Shown here: piece by piece, positions 17,459 to 25,942 of the stretch
Layout of the letters: every line of letters begins with the position of its first letter
Position numbering within the stretch: position 1 is the first letter of the stretch
Assembly (NCBI RefSeq): GCF_013149295.1
Contig: NZ_JABGCB010000002.1
Location: forward strand, 186,001 to 250,000
From: Novosphingobium sp. SG751A
GTDB lineage: Bacteria > Pseudomonadota > Alphaproteobacteria > Sphingomonadales > Sphingomonadaceae
DNA: 64,000 nt
Reading direction: 5' to 3'
Made by a program: the position numbers and the translations under genes
Notes under the pieces: generated by a model
Databases searched by the model: none
Seen by the model: the letters and a program-made list of their open reading frames with translations, nothing else
What the model was told of the DNA's origin: nothing

Positions 17459-17513
17459 ATTGGGGGTATCTTGGGTGGGGGTATATCGACATACCCCCGA
17501 ACATACCCCCAAT
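17459..17513. repeat. Right cluster of ATACCCCC-type sites (candidate arm sites)
   Basis: Outer arms ATTGGGGGTAT (17459-17469) and ATACCCCCAAT (17503-17513) are inverted, and inner arms GGGGGTAT (17477-17484) and ATACCCCC (17491-17498) are nested within. The same motif is found near the left end of the element. The cluster lies between the integrase start and the tRNA. Confidence 0.65.
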
Positions 17514-17625
17514 GCGAGGTGGCTGGCAGCGAACAGGAGTGAACGCCTCTGGCCTCGTTATGGGTAAAATATGCCGGTTTTCTGGGGTTTCTGCAACCGT
17601 GAATGAACGTCACTGGTTTGTAAAA

Positions 17626-17700
<75 letters not shown>

Positions 17701-17740
17701 CCATGGATGGCGCCGCATCGGGCGCGAAAGCCCCATAGCC

Positions 17741-18625
17741 CTAAAAAGCGCCGAAGGTCCAGCCCTCGGTTTGGGCAATTTTCGGTTTCATGCCGGTTGG
17801 ATGCCACAATTCGCCCCGCCCGGCGTGGTTGCGCAGCCAAGCGGCGGTGATCAGGGCGTCGGCCGCGTGATCGGTGATGACTTCGGGCAGTAGCGATGGC
17901 GCGCAGTCGAGCCCAGCCAGAGCCTGCGCCAAAGCGAGGCTATCGCGAATCTTGCTGGCGCGGGCGGTGCGTCCGGCGGCAAGAGCGGCGATGGTGGTAT
18001 AGATTTCGACCACAACCTTGCCGGATGCGGGCAAAGGGTCCATCGGCCAGACCGCAATTTCGCGCGGCAGGCGGTGCAGCAGGCGCATGCCCGAAAGCGA
18101 ACCCTTGCCCACTTGCGCCGCGCCCACGAGGTTGAAATTGCTGGTGGGGCTGCAGCCCATTGTGGCCTGCGCCGCCTCGGTCACGCGGAAACGGCCGCGC
18201 CCGCCGCCGAACAGATCGCCCTCGCGCGCGCCCTCCAGTTTTGTTCGGGGCCGGCGGAAATGGCGGGCGATCTCGGGGTGATCGACGAAGGATGAAACGC
18301 CCAGATGCGGATCATCGGCGCAGATCGCATCGACCATTGCCCAGAGGGTGCGGGCGTCCGGCGGGCTGTCGGCCCAGCCGGGAAAGAAGGCCCCGGCATC
18401 GGCAAAGGGCAGTGACTGGCCCATATCGAAGCCGAAGATCGTTTGCGCGGGCGCTTCCTCGACCAGCCATTCCAGCACCTCGCCGCGCGACCAGACATGG
18501 CTGGGGCGCACCAGATGAGGGGCGCGATCATTCGCCGCCATCATCGCCACGGCAATGCCGCGATGGCGCTCGCCCGCCGCGCCGGACCAGTCGATGGCGG
18601 CGAAATGGGTGAAGCGGGGGATCAC
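17741..18625 (-). CDS. Unknown protein, DUF429/RNase H-fold-like, coupled to mgsA
   Basis: A protein of about 294 residues. FAAIDWSGAAGERHRGIAVA near the start and TIFGFDMGQSLPF resemble the first acidic strands of RNase H-like folds such as DUF429. The later segment EVITDHAADALITAAWLRNH has the acidic, Ala-rich look of the last such strand. No firm family assignment. A GTG at 18625 overlaps the mgsA stop as GTGA, a classical coupling arrangement. An ATG at 18658 in the same frame would extend it by 11 residues. It is the second gene of an operon with mgsA and ends about 40 bp before the tRNA. Confidence 0.6.
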   Translation of the reverse strand: MIPRFTHFAAIDWSGAAGERHRGIAVAMMAANDRAPHLVRPSHVWSRGEVLEWLVEEAPAQTIFGFDMGQSLPFADAGAFFPGWADSPPDARTLWAMVDAICADDPHLGVSSFVDHPEIARHFRRPRTKLEGAREGDLFGGGRGRFRVTEAAQATMGCSPTSNFNLVGAAQVGKGSLSGMRLLHRLPREIAVWPMDPLPASGKVVVEIYTTIAALAAGRTARASKIRDSLALAQALAGLDCAPSLLPEVITDHAADALITAAWLRNHAGRGELWHPTGMKPKIAQTEGWTFGAF

Positions 18626-19947
18626 TCGGAGCGTTCGCGCCTTTTGCGCTCCCACCATTCCAGACGCTTGAGGATCTCGCGCTCGAAACCGCGCTCGACC
18701 GGGCGGTAGAATTGCTGGGGCGCCATGCCCTCGGGCCAGTAATTCGCGCCGGAAAAGGCATCGGGCGCGTCGTGGTCATAGGCGTAATTGGCGCCATAAC
18801 CGATGTCTTTCATCAGCTTGGTCGGCGCGTTCAGGATATTGGCAGGGGGAATCAGCGACCCTGTGGCCTTGGCGCTGGCGGCGGCCTCTTTCCAGCCCTT
18901 GTAAGCCGCGTTTGATTTGGGCGCGCTGGCCACATACAAACAGGCCTGCGCGATGGCCAACTCGCCCTCCGGGCTGCCGAGGAATTCATAGGCATCTTTG
19001 GCGGCAAGGCATTGCTGCAGCGCCATCGGATCGGCCAAACCGATGTCCTCGGACGCCATGCGGACAAGGCGGCGCAGCAGGAACAGCGGATCTTCACCCG
19101 CCGTCAGCATCCGGGCCAGATAATAGAGCGCGGCCTGCGGATCGGAGCCGCGCACCGATTTATGCAGCGCGGAAATCAGATTGTAATGGCCATCGCGGTC
19201 CTTGTCATAAACGGCCACGCGGCGCTGCAGAAACTGGCCCAGTTCGGCAGGATCGAGCGGGGCGGGAACTTGCGCGTTATACAGCGTCTCGGCCTGACCC
19301 AGCAGGAACCGGCCATCGCCATCCGCGCTGGCGATCAGCGCCTCACGCGCAGGCGGCGTCAGAGGCAGGGGCACGCCCTCGGCCTCCTCGGCGCGGGCCA
19401 GCAGATGGGCCAGAGCTTCGGGCGAGAGGCGATGCAGGATCAAGACCTGCGCCCGCGAGAGCAAAGCGGCGTTGAGCGCGAAGGAAGGATTCTCGGTCGT
19501 CGCCCCCACCAGCGTTACCACGCCCTGTTCGACATAGGGCAGGAAGCCGTCCTGCTGCGCCCGATTGAAACGGTGGATCTCGTCCACGAACAACAGCGTG
19601 CGGCGGCCAGACAGCGATAGAGCGCCCTCGGCCTCGGCAAACATGCGTTTGAGGTCGGCAACGCCGGAAAACACTGCGCTGATCGCTGCGTAACGCATCC
19701 CCACAGCGGCGGCCAGCAGGCGGGCGATGCTCGTCTTGCCGGTGCCGGGCGGACCCCACAGGATCATGCTCGACAGGCTGCCCGCCGCCACCATCCGCCC
19801 GATCGCGCCATTCGCGCCTGTCAAATGTTCTTGCCCGATCACCTCGCTCAACTCGGTCGGGCGCAGGCGTTCGGCCAGAGGAATCGCGCCCGCCGGAATG
19901 GCGCGGGGCGTTGGCGCGGGTTCGTCGGCGGCGAAGAGGTCGGGCAT
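18622..19947 (-). CDS. rarA: Replication-associated recombination protein A (MgsA/RarA ATPase)
   Basis: An AAA+ ATPase of 441 residues of the clamp-loader clade that acts at stalled replication forks. MPDLFAADEPAPTPRAIPAG opens the protein. Then come RPTELSEVIGQEHL, Walker A WGPPGTGKTS, Walker B LLFVDEIHRFN, sensor 1 VGATTENPSF, and the C-terminal RarA/MgsA tetramerisation region (SALHKSVRGSDPQAALYYLA, GYGANYAYDHD, YRPVERGFE). The ATG at 19947 gives the normal family length; the upstream in-frame part runs into a palindromic repeat and was excluded. It overlaps the downstream gene by 4 bp. Confidence 0.95.
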   Translation of the reverse strand: MPDLFAADEPAPTPRAIPAGAIPLAERLRPTELSEVIGQEHLTGANGAIGRMVAAGSLSSMILWGPPGTGKTSIARLLAAAVGMRYAAISAVFSGVADLKRMFAEAEGALSLSGRRTLLFVDEIHRFNRAQQDGFLPYVEQGVVTLVGATTENPSFALNAALLSRAQVLILHRLSPEALAHLLARAEEAEGVPLPLTPPAREALIASADGDGRFLLGQAETLYNAQVPAPLDPAELGQFLQRRVAVYDKDRDGHYNLISALHKSVRGSDPQAALYYLARMLTAGEDPLFLLRRLVRMASEDIGLADPMALQQCLAAKDAYEFLGSPEGELAIAQACLYVASAPKSNAAYKGWKEAAASAKATGSLIPPANILNAPTKLMKDIGYGANYAYDHDAPDAFSGANYWPEGMAPQQFYRPVERGFEREILKRLEWWERKRRERSE

Positions 19948-19984
19948 GGAGGGTATGTAGGAGGGAATGAAAGGAAAAGGAAGG

Positions 19985-20034
19985 TTTGCCTCCGGCGGGC
20001 AAAGGGCGGGGGCCCTTTGCAATCCCGATAATGG
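19985..20034 (-). repeat. Palindromic intergenic repeat, copy 1
   Basis: GCAAAGGGC (19999-20007) pairs with GCCCTTTGC (20012-20020), flanked by GCCTCCGGCGG and AATCCCGATAATGG. The same core with its GCCTCCGGCGGGC flank occurs at 23663, 56681 and 57590. Confidence 0.7.
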
Positions 20035-20061
20035 GGGGCGATAGCTTGCGCTGTGGTCAGA

Positions 20062-20195
20062 TGTTTGAAAGCCTGCGGCTCAAGTAAATTAGCGCCGCAG
20101 GCTTTAAAATCTCAAACGCTGCGTCCGACACCTGTTGGCCGAGCCTGTGGCGCAACAAAGACAATAATGGGAGCGCGAGGGACGAGTCCCTCGCA
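20062..20195 (+). repeat. Composite palindromic repeat, copy 2 (with hairpins)
   Basis: AAAGCCTGCGGC (20068-20079) pairs perfectly with GCCGCAGGCTTT (20094-20105) and may serve as a terminator. ATTAGCGCCGCAGGC at 20088-20102 is repeated exactly at 57524-57538. After about 70 bp, GCGAGGGAC (20175-20183) pairs with GTCCCTCGC (20186-20194), matching the hairpin of the copy ending at 57647. The two copies therefore share a head, a spacing of about 85 bp and a tail hairpin. No gene lies between 20035 and 20223. Confidence 0.6.
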
Positions 20196-20223
20196 TCATC
20201 TTCCTTCTGAAATCCCTGAAACC

Positions 20224-21396
20224 TTACTTCCCCACCCGCGCCTTCTGCCGGATCAGGCGCAGATAAGTATCCGCCACGGATTGATTGATCCGATCCCACG
20301 AGAAATCGCGGCTGCGCGCCTCGCCCGCTGCGCCATGGGCGGCGCGCAGGGCGGGGTCCTCGATATAGGCGCGCACGGCCTGGGCAAAGGCGTGGACATG
20401 GCCGGGGCGGATCAGGCGGCCCGAATTACCGTTGTCCACAAGGCTTTCCGATCCGGTCGCCTCGGCGCAGACCACCGGCAGCGAGCAGGCCATGGCCTCG
20501 AGCGTGACATTGCCGAAGGTTTCGGTGATCGAGGGGAAGAACAGTACGTCCATGCTGGCCACCGCGCGGCCAAGGTCGGTCCCGGCCTGATATCCGGCAA
20601 AGACGGCATTGGCGGGCAGGCGGTTTTCGAACCATTCGCGCGCCGGGCCATCGCCCACGATCAGCACGCGATGCGGCACGCCGCGCGCCACCAGTTGGTC
20701 AATGGTGTCGGCAAAGACATCAAGGCCCTTTTCCATGACGAGGCGCGAGAACAGGCCCACGACCACTTCATGATCCTCGATGCCAAGGCTGCGCCGCCAT
20801 GCCATATCGCGGCGCGAGGCGTCGAAGATATAGCGATCGACGCCTCGGCTCCACAGCGAGATGTCGTAATTCATCCGCTGTTCGCGCAGCACCTGCGCCA
20901 TGGATTCCGAAGGCGCGACCAGCCCGTCGCAGCGGCGATAGAACCGGCGCAGGATGGCCGTCAGGATCGGTTCGACCCATGCCAGATTGTAATAGCGCGG
21001 ATAGGTGTCAAAGCGCGTATGGACGCTGCCCAGCACCGGCAGGCCTTTTGCCCGGGCCCATGTCACGGCGCGGTGGGCCGATGGGTCGGGGCTGGAGACA
21101 TGGACGATATTGGGGGCAAAAGCCTCAAGATCGCGGCGCACGGCGCGCGGCAGGCCGGTGGCCACCCGATATTCGGCGCGGCCGGGAATGGCGAAACTGG
21201 GCAGGCTGATGAGATCGCCGGCGGGTTCGAAAGCGGGCGCATCAACGGTAGGCGAATAGACGCGCACCTGCGCGCCCTGCGCCAGCAGATAGCCGACCAG
21301 ACGGTTGAGCGCCTTGTTCGCGCCATCGGTGACCATGTTGTAATTGCCGCTGAACAGGGCAACGCGCAGGTCACTGGTTTTGGAAGGGAGTGTCAT
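20224..21396 (-). CDS. Glycosyltransferase family 4, GDP-mannose-dependent mannosyltransferase-like
   Basis: A GT-B fold glycosyltransferase of 390 residues. The N-terminal domain has VALFSGNYNMVTDGANKALN and VHVSSPDPSAHRAVTWA. The C-terminal donor-binding domain has VVGLFSRLVMEKGLDVFADT, VLIVGDGPARE and the EX7E-type motif FFPSITETFGNVTLEAMACS. This set is typical of GDP-mannose-dependent alpha-mannosyltransferases (MgtA/PimC-like), which modify membrane lipids or glycans on the cytoplasmic face. In sphingomonads a glycosphingolipid substrate is possible, but that is inference. The ATG at 21396 starts MTLPSKTSDL; an earlier in-frame ATG exists at 21408. It stands alone between unrelated genes. 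Confidence 0.8.
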   Translation of the reverse strand: MTLPSKTSDLRVALFSGNYNMVTDGANKALNRLVGYLLAQGAQVRVYSPTVDAPAFEPAGDLISLPSFAIPGRAEYRVATGLPRAVRRDLEAFAPNIVHVSSPDPSAHRAVTWARAKGLPVLGSVHTRFDTYPRYYNLAWVEPILTAILRRFYRRCDGLVAPSESMAQVLREQRMNYDISLWSRGVDRYIFDASRRDMAWRRSLGIEDHEVVVGLFSRLVMEKGLDVFADTIDQLVARGVPHRVLIVGDGPAREWFENRLPANAVFAGYQAGTDLGRAVASMDVLFFPSITETFGNVTLEAMACSLPVVCAEATGSESLVDNGNSGRLIRPGHVHAFAQAVRAYIEDPALRAAHGAAGEARSRDFSWDRINQSVADTYLRLIRQKARVGK

Positions 21397-21663
21397 TGAG
21401 CGCGCCATAGCGAAGCCTGCGGGTTTTGGCGAGAGGCTGCGCAGTTAAGGGCCAAAAGGGGCGTTCTCGACAAAAAGGCTCGACAAAAAGGGCGCATGGT
21501 GGGCGACCGTCCTGTCGGGGGTCGAGGATGCCCAGCCATGCGCCCCCAAGGTTGGCCCCGCCATGCTGCAGAGGATTGCCGGCGGGGCTCTGGGAGAGGA
21601 TGTATGGCGGGATGCCGATTACGTAAGGGGGGAAGGTCGGCACCCCGCCAATTCAGTCAGATC

Positions 21664-22128
21664 TTACCAACCGCGGCGGCCTTCGTAAAAGCCACGGGGG
21701 CCTTCGTAATAGCCGCGACGGCCGTAATCATCGCAAGGGCGCCCATCACGGTAATAGCGATTGCCGCGATGATCCCAGTAATAGCCATCGCGCCAGGCCC
21801 AGCTGCGATCCACCACATAGACCGGGGCCGGGGCATAGGCGGGCGCATAAGCGGGCGCGTAGGCCACCGGCGGCGGAGGCGGGGCATAGACCGGAGCATA
21901 GACCTGGCGGCGCGGGCGGTCCGAAGCGATGGCGGCGCCAAGGGCCAGTCCGATCACGCCGCCGATAACACCGGCCGCAACCGCATCGCCGCCGCCGCCG
22001 CGACGACCGCCGCCGTAATAACCGCCGCGCCCGTAAGGATCGGCCATGGCAGGGGTGGCGGCAAAGCTGGCAAAAGCGCTGGCGGCCAGGGCCACCGCAG
22101 TGATCGTCTTTTTCGTGAACTGGCTCAT
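21664..22128 (-). CDS. Secreted or envelope glycine-zipper protein with Pro/Tyr-rich tail
   Basis: A protein of 154 residues with a signal peptide (MSQFTKKTITAVALAASAFA, cut near TPAMA). A Gly/Arg/Tyr stretch follows, then a glycine-zipper segment (AVAAGVIGGVIGLALGAAIA) that could insert into a membrane. Next comes a Pro/Ala/Tyr repeat region (YAPAYAPAYAPAPVYV) and a C-terminus rich in Tyr, Gly and Arg with repeats (RRGYYEGPRGFYEGRRGW). Glycine-zipper 2TM proteins are small envelope proteins of poorly known function. The ATG at 22128 follows GAGGT and is preferred to an earlier in-frame start. Transcribed alone. Confidence 0.7.
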   Translation of the reverse strand: MSQFTKKTITAVALAASAFASFAATPAMADPYGRGGYYGGGRRGGGGDAVAAGVIGGVIGLALGAAIASDRPRRQVYAPVYAPPPPPVAYAPAYAPAYAPAPVYVVDRSWAWRDGYYWDHRGNRYYRDGRPCDDYGRRGYYEGPRGFYEGRRGW

Positions 22129-22401
22129 GGTACACCTCGCTGAATTTTTGGGTTTTACGGAAAGCTTCGGGAAACTCCGTGTCACCGTTGATTCGTTTTC
22201 TACGCCTTGCTTGCTGAACGGAATCGGGATGTGTTTTGCAGGTGTTGTTCAGAATTGATCGGCTTGTCTGAAATATCGCCCCGGCCAACTGGATCATAAT
22301 TGGAGGTTATCGGGCTGGGCGCGGGCGGGGGGATGGATTAGCCCGGCGTGGCTGGGGATACATCAAGGGCCGTGTCTGGCTCTCGGGGTCAAAGACGACA
22401 G

Positions 22402-23619
22402 ATGAAAATGCATGCTTCACGGCTGGTCTTTTGCCATGTGCCGAAAACCGCTGGTTCCTCGGTAACGCGGCTGTTGCGCGACAATTGGCCGGGGCCACAC
22501 GCGCTTGATGTCTATGAGCAGGAGGATGGGCGGACCGATCTGGCCGGCGCGATCCGCGATTGCGCGATGCTGGCCGGGCATCTGAGCCATGCCAGCGTGC
22601 TGGGGGCGATCGAGCGGACCGGGCTGGAGGCCTATAAGCTGACCAGCCTGCGCAATCCGGTCGATCATGTGCTGAGCCAGTATTACCATATTCAGGCCTT
22701 TGCCGGGGCCGCGCTGGCGGGCGACCAGCGGATGCAGGCGTTGAAGGATGCAGCGGGCGGCATGAGCCTGCTGGAATGGATGAGCGGGCGAGCGCGGGGC
22801 CTCGACGGGTTTGATGTGCTGTTCGACAATCCCCAGATCCGCATGATCCTGAACAAGAAAGAAGGGCCGGTCACGCTGGCCGATGCGCGGGAGGCGATTG
22901 CGGTCATGGGGCGGTTCGACGGGGTGATCCTGTTTGAGCGGTTGGGCGAATCGGTGGCGGCGGTGATGGGGGCGCTGGGGTTGAACAGGGGCGGGGGGCT
23001 GCCCCGGCTGATGACCAATCCGGCCAAGGGGCAAAGCGTGCTGACGCTGTCGCGGCCCGAATTGCAGGCGATGATGGCGCTGACCCGCTATGACGCGGTG
23101 CTCTATGATGTGATCAGCACCCATTGGTGCGGCCGAATGGCGGCGATGGAGGGGGTGGCGGGCCCTGTTGCGTCGGCCGAGTCTGCGGCGCCGGTGCTGC
23201 TGGCCGATGTGCTGCGCACGTCCAATGCCCAGAGGATCGAGGGCGGCACGGTGGGCGACACGGTCAAGATGCAGGAGGACGGCCTGTTTCTGCACCCGCC
23301 CCATGGCCGCGAGGGGGCTTTGCGGATCGCTTCGGCCGATTTTCTGGCGCAGGGGCAGGCGGGATTTTCCACCGAACTGGCGCTTGAACATGCCGCCGCG
23401 CCCGATGTCGAATTGTCGATGACCATCCGCGAGGGTGAGCGTGTCGTGGCCGGTTTCACCACCCGCGTCTCGCGCAAGGCCAGCGTGCCCATCGCCTTGC
23501 GCTTTGCCCCGATCATGGGGCGGTGTTTCGTCGATCTGGAATTGCGCAGTCTGGGGCCGGGCGGGAGCAATGATTATGCCGGGCTGCTGATGAAGAAGGC
23601 GGTGTTTGGAGGGGGATAG
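22402..23619 (+). CDS. Sulfotransferase-family-like protein with unknown C-terminal domain
   Basis: A protein of 405 residues. LVFCHVPKTAGSSVTRLL near residues 8-25 is a 5'-phosphosulfate-binding loop of the sulfotransferase family 2 type, and LTSLRNPVDHVLSQYYH near residue 88 is the 3'-phosphate motif. Such enzymes transfer sulfate from PAPS to a glycan or lipid. The part after about residue 250 is not recognised; it looks beta-rich and has no obvious repeats. No strong ribosome site precedes the ATG. It is alone, convergent with typA across a bidirectional terminator. The substrate is unknown; the capsule locus 10 kb away also encodes a sulfotransferase-like protein. Confidence 0.65.
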   Translation: MKMHASRLVFCHVPKTAGSSVTRLLRDNWPGPHALDVYEQEDGRTDLAGAIRDCAMLAGHLSHASVLGAIERTGLEAYKLTSLRNPVDHVLSQYYHIQAFAGAALAGDQRMQALKDAAGGMSLLEWMSGRARGLDGFDVLFDNPQIRMILNKKEGPVTLADAREAIAVMGRFDGVILFERLGESVAAVMGALGLNRGGGLPRLMTNPAKGQSVLTLSRPELQAMMALTRYDAVLYDVISTHWCGRMAAMEGVAGPVASAESAAPVLLADVLRTSNAQRIEGGTVGDTVKMQEDGLFLHPPHGREGALRIASADFLAQGQAGFSTELALEHAAAPDVELSMTIREGERVVAGFTTRVSRKASVPIALRFAPIMGRCFVDLELRSLGPGGSNDYAGLLMKKAVFGGG

Positions 23620-23662
23620 GTGCGATGGGCCAGATCGCCACGCGCCTCATCACCCCATCAAT

Positions 23663-23703
23663 GGGATTGTAAAGGGTCGAGACCCTTTGCCCGCCGTAGG
23701 CAT
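23663..23703 (+). repeat. Palindromic intergenic repeat, copy 3
   Basis: GGGATTGT, then AAAGGGTC (23671-23678) paired with GACCCTTT (23681-23688), then GCCCGCCGTAGGCAT. Same layout as the copies near 19985, 56681 and 57590. Confidence 0.65.
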
Positions 23704-23727
23704 GCACAACCACCAAACCCGCCAAAC

Positions 23728-23760
23728 AAAAAGGCCGAGGGCATAACCCCCGGCCTTTTT
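23728..23760. terminator. Bidirectional terminator between sulfotransferase-like gene and typA
   Basis: AAAAAGGCCGAGGG pairs with CCCCCGGCCTTTTT across a short loop, with A and T runs on both sides. Confidence 0.85.
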
Positions 23761-23782
23761 CATGTCCGATCAATCCGAAAGA

Positions 23783-25609
23783 TCAATCCTTCTTGCGCGA
23801 GGCTTTCTTGCGCTCGTTGGGATCGAGGATCGCCTTACGGAGACGGATGTTCTTGGGGGTGACTTCGACCATTTCGTCTTCGTCGATATAGGCGATGGCC
23901 TGTTCCAGCGTCATGACCTTGGGCGGGGTCAGGCGTACAGCGTCATCCTTTCCGCTGGCGCGGAAGTTGGTGAGCTGCTTGGACTTCATCGGGTTGACTT
24001 CGAGGTCTTCGGGCTTGGCGTTTTCGCCAACGATCATGCCTTCATACAACGCCTCGCCCACGCCCACGAACAGGATGCCGCGTTCTTCGAGCGGGCCCAG
24101 AGCATAGGAGTTGGCTTCGCCCGCGCCGTTCGAGATCAGCACGCCGTTCTTGCGGCCTTCGATCTTGCCCTTGTAGGGGCCATACTTGTCGAACAGGCGG
24201 TTCATGATGCCCGTGCCGCGCGTGTCGGACAGGAATTCGCCGTGATAGCCGATCAGCCCGCGCGAGGGCGCGATGAAGCTGATGCGGGTCTTGCCGCCGC
24301 CCGAGGGGCGCATGTCGGTCATTTCGCCCTTACGGTTGGCCATCTTTTCCACGACCGTGCCCGAAAATTCTTCGTCCACATCGACCAGAACGGTTTCGTA
24401 GGGCTCGGTGCGGTTGCCGTTTTCATCGGTGCCGAACAGCACGCGCGGGCGGCTGATGCCCAGTTCGAAGCCTTCGCGGCGCATGGTTTCGATCAGAACG
24501 CCCAACTGAAGTTCACCGCGACCGGCGACTTCGAAGCTGTCCTTGTCGGCCGATTCGGTGATCTTGATGGCCACGTTCGATTCGGCTTCGCGCTCCAGAC
24601 GGTCGCGGATCATGCGGCTGGTCACCTTGGTGCCTTCGCGGCCGGCCATGGGCGAATCGTTCACGGCAAAGCGCATCGACAGGGTCGGCGGATCGATCGG
24701 CTGAGCCTTGATCGGAACGGAAACCGAGGTGTCGGCGATGGTGTTGGCCACCGTGGCGACCGAAAGGCCCGCCAGGCTGATGATGTCGCCCGCCTTGGCT
24801 TCGTCTACAGGCACGCGGTCCAGGCCCTGGAACGACATGATCTTGGAGGCGCGGCCGGTTTCGATCACCTTGCCATCGGCGTCCAGCGCGTGGATCGCCT
24901 GATTGACCTTGACCACGCCCGAAGTGACGCGGCCGGTCAGCACGCGGCCAAGGAAGTTGTCGCGGTCGAGCAGGGTGACGAGGAAGGTGAAGGGGGCATC
25001 GACTTCCAGCGCCGGGGGCGGCACGTGGTCGACGATCTTCTGGAACAGCGGCTCGAGCGTGCCTTCGCGGCGGGTTGGGTCGTCCGAAGCGTAGCCATTG
25101 CGGCCCGAGGCGTAAAGCACGGGGAAATCAAGCTGTTCGTCGTCGGCTTCGAGGCTGACGAAGAGGTCGAACACTTCGTCCAGCACTTCCTGAATGCGCT
25201 CGTCGGGACGGTCGACCTTGTTGACGACGACGATAGGCTTGAGGCCCAGCGCCAGCGCCTTGCCGGTCACGAACTTGGTCTGCGGCATCGCGCCTTCCGA
25301 CGAGTCAACCAGCAGCACAACGCCATCGACCATCGAGAGGATACGCTCCACCTCGCCGCCGAAGTCGGCGTGGCCGGGGGTATCGACGATGTTGATGCGC
25401 GTGCCGTTCCATTCGATGCTGGTCGGCTTGGCAAGGATGGTGATCCCGCGTTCCTTTTCCAGATCGTTGCTGTCCATCGCGCGTTCTTCGACGCGCTGGT
25501 TGTCGCGGAACGTGCCGGACTGGCGGAAGAGCTGGTCGACCAGCGTGGTTTTGCCATGGTCAACGTGGGCGATAATCGCGATATTGCGAAGCGGAAGCGG
25601 GCCGGACAT
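23783..25609 (-). CDS. typA: Translational GTPase TypA/BipA
   Basis: A ribosome-binding GTPase of 608 residues used in 50S assembly and stress adaptation. [20 protein letters not shown] gives the G1 loop (AHVDHGKTT at 14-22), followed by ERGITI (G2), [10 protein letters not shown] (G3) and NKVDR (G4). The remaining EF-G-like domains and the BipA-specific C-terminus ([26 protein letters not shown]) follow. The C-terminal [11 protein letters not shown] is basic. The frame stays open far upstream, but the ATG at 25609 gives the normal BipA start and length. Confidence 0.95.
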   Translation of the reverse strand: MSGPLPLRNIAIIAHVDHGKTTLVDQLFRQSGTFRDNQRVEERAMDSNDLEKERGITILAKPTSIEWNGTRINIVDTPGHADFGGEVERILSMVDGVVLLVDSSEGAMPQTKFVTGKALALGLKPIVVVNKVDRPDERIQEVLDEVFDLFVSLEADDEQLDFPVLYASGRNGYASDDPTRREGTLEPLFQKIVDHVPPPALEVDAPFTFLVTLLDRDNFLGRVLTGRVTSGVVKVNQAIHALDADGKVIETGRASKIMSFQGLDRVPVDEAKAGDIISLAGLSVATVANTIADTSVSVPIKAQPIDPPTLSMRFAVNDSPMAGREGTKVTSRMIRDRLEREAESNVAIKITESADKDSFEVAGRGELQLGVLIETMRREGFELGISRPRVLFGTDENGNRTEPYETVLVDVDEEFSGTVVEKMANRKGEMTDMRPSGGGKTRISFIAPSRGLIGYHGEFLSDTRGTGIMNRLFDKYGPYKGKIEGRKNGVLISNGAGEANSYALGPLEERGILFVGVGEALYEGMIVGENAKPEDLEVNPMKSKQLTNFRASGKDDAVRLTPPKVMTLEQAIAYIDEDEMVEVTPKNIRLRKAILDPNERKKASRKKD

Positions 25610-25942
25610 CAAAAGGGCTTTCTGCAACAGCGGGCGGCAAGGCCCGTTTTGGGGGTGGCGCTTGTTTGCGCCGCAACATGCGCGCGCCCCTAGCTTACAC
25701 AGCGGCTTTGGGCAAGACTCGACAGGAGAGTTGCTGTGCGAAGGGCGTTGGCCATTTATGGGAATTTGAGGCGGTCTTTGCGTTTTTGATAAGATTTTGT
25801 GGGATAAACCGAGGCATGGATCGTTAAAGGATTGAGCCTCATGCCGACAGGGCATAACACAGGGCACGATAAAAAGGAAACCGGGGGTACGACAGGCGGG
25901 GGGCTTGTTGGCATGCCGGTTCGTGGGAAGGATGAGGTTTTC
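25610..25942. other. Intergenic region between divergent typA and TonB receptor, 333 bp
   Basis: No gene supported. It must contain both promoters. I found no clear Pho box, Fur box or other named site. A good ribosome site (AAGGATGAGG) for the receptor is at its right end. Confidence 0.5.

Noticed and set aside
23762..25693. Long open frame on the plus strand opposite typA
   Set aside because: Antisense shadow of a highly conserved GTPase gene in GC-rich DNA; no recognisable motif.
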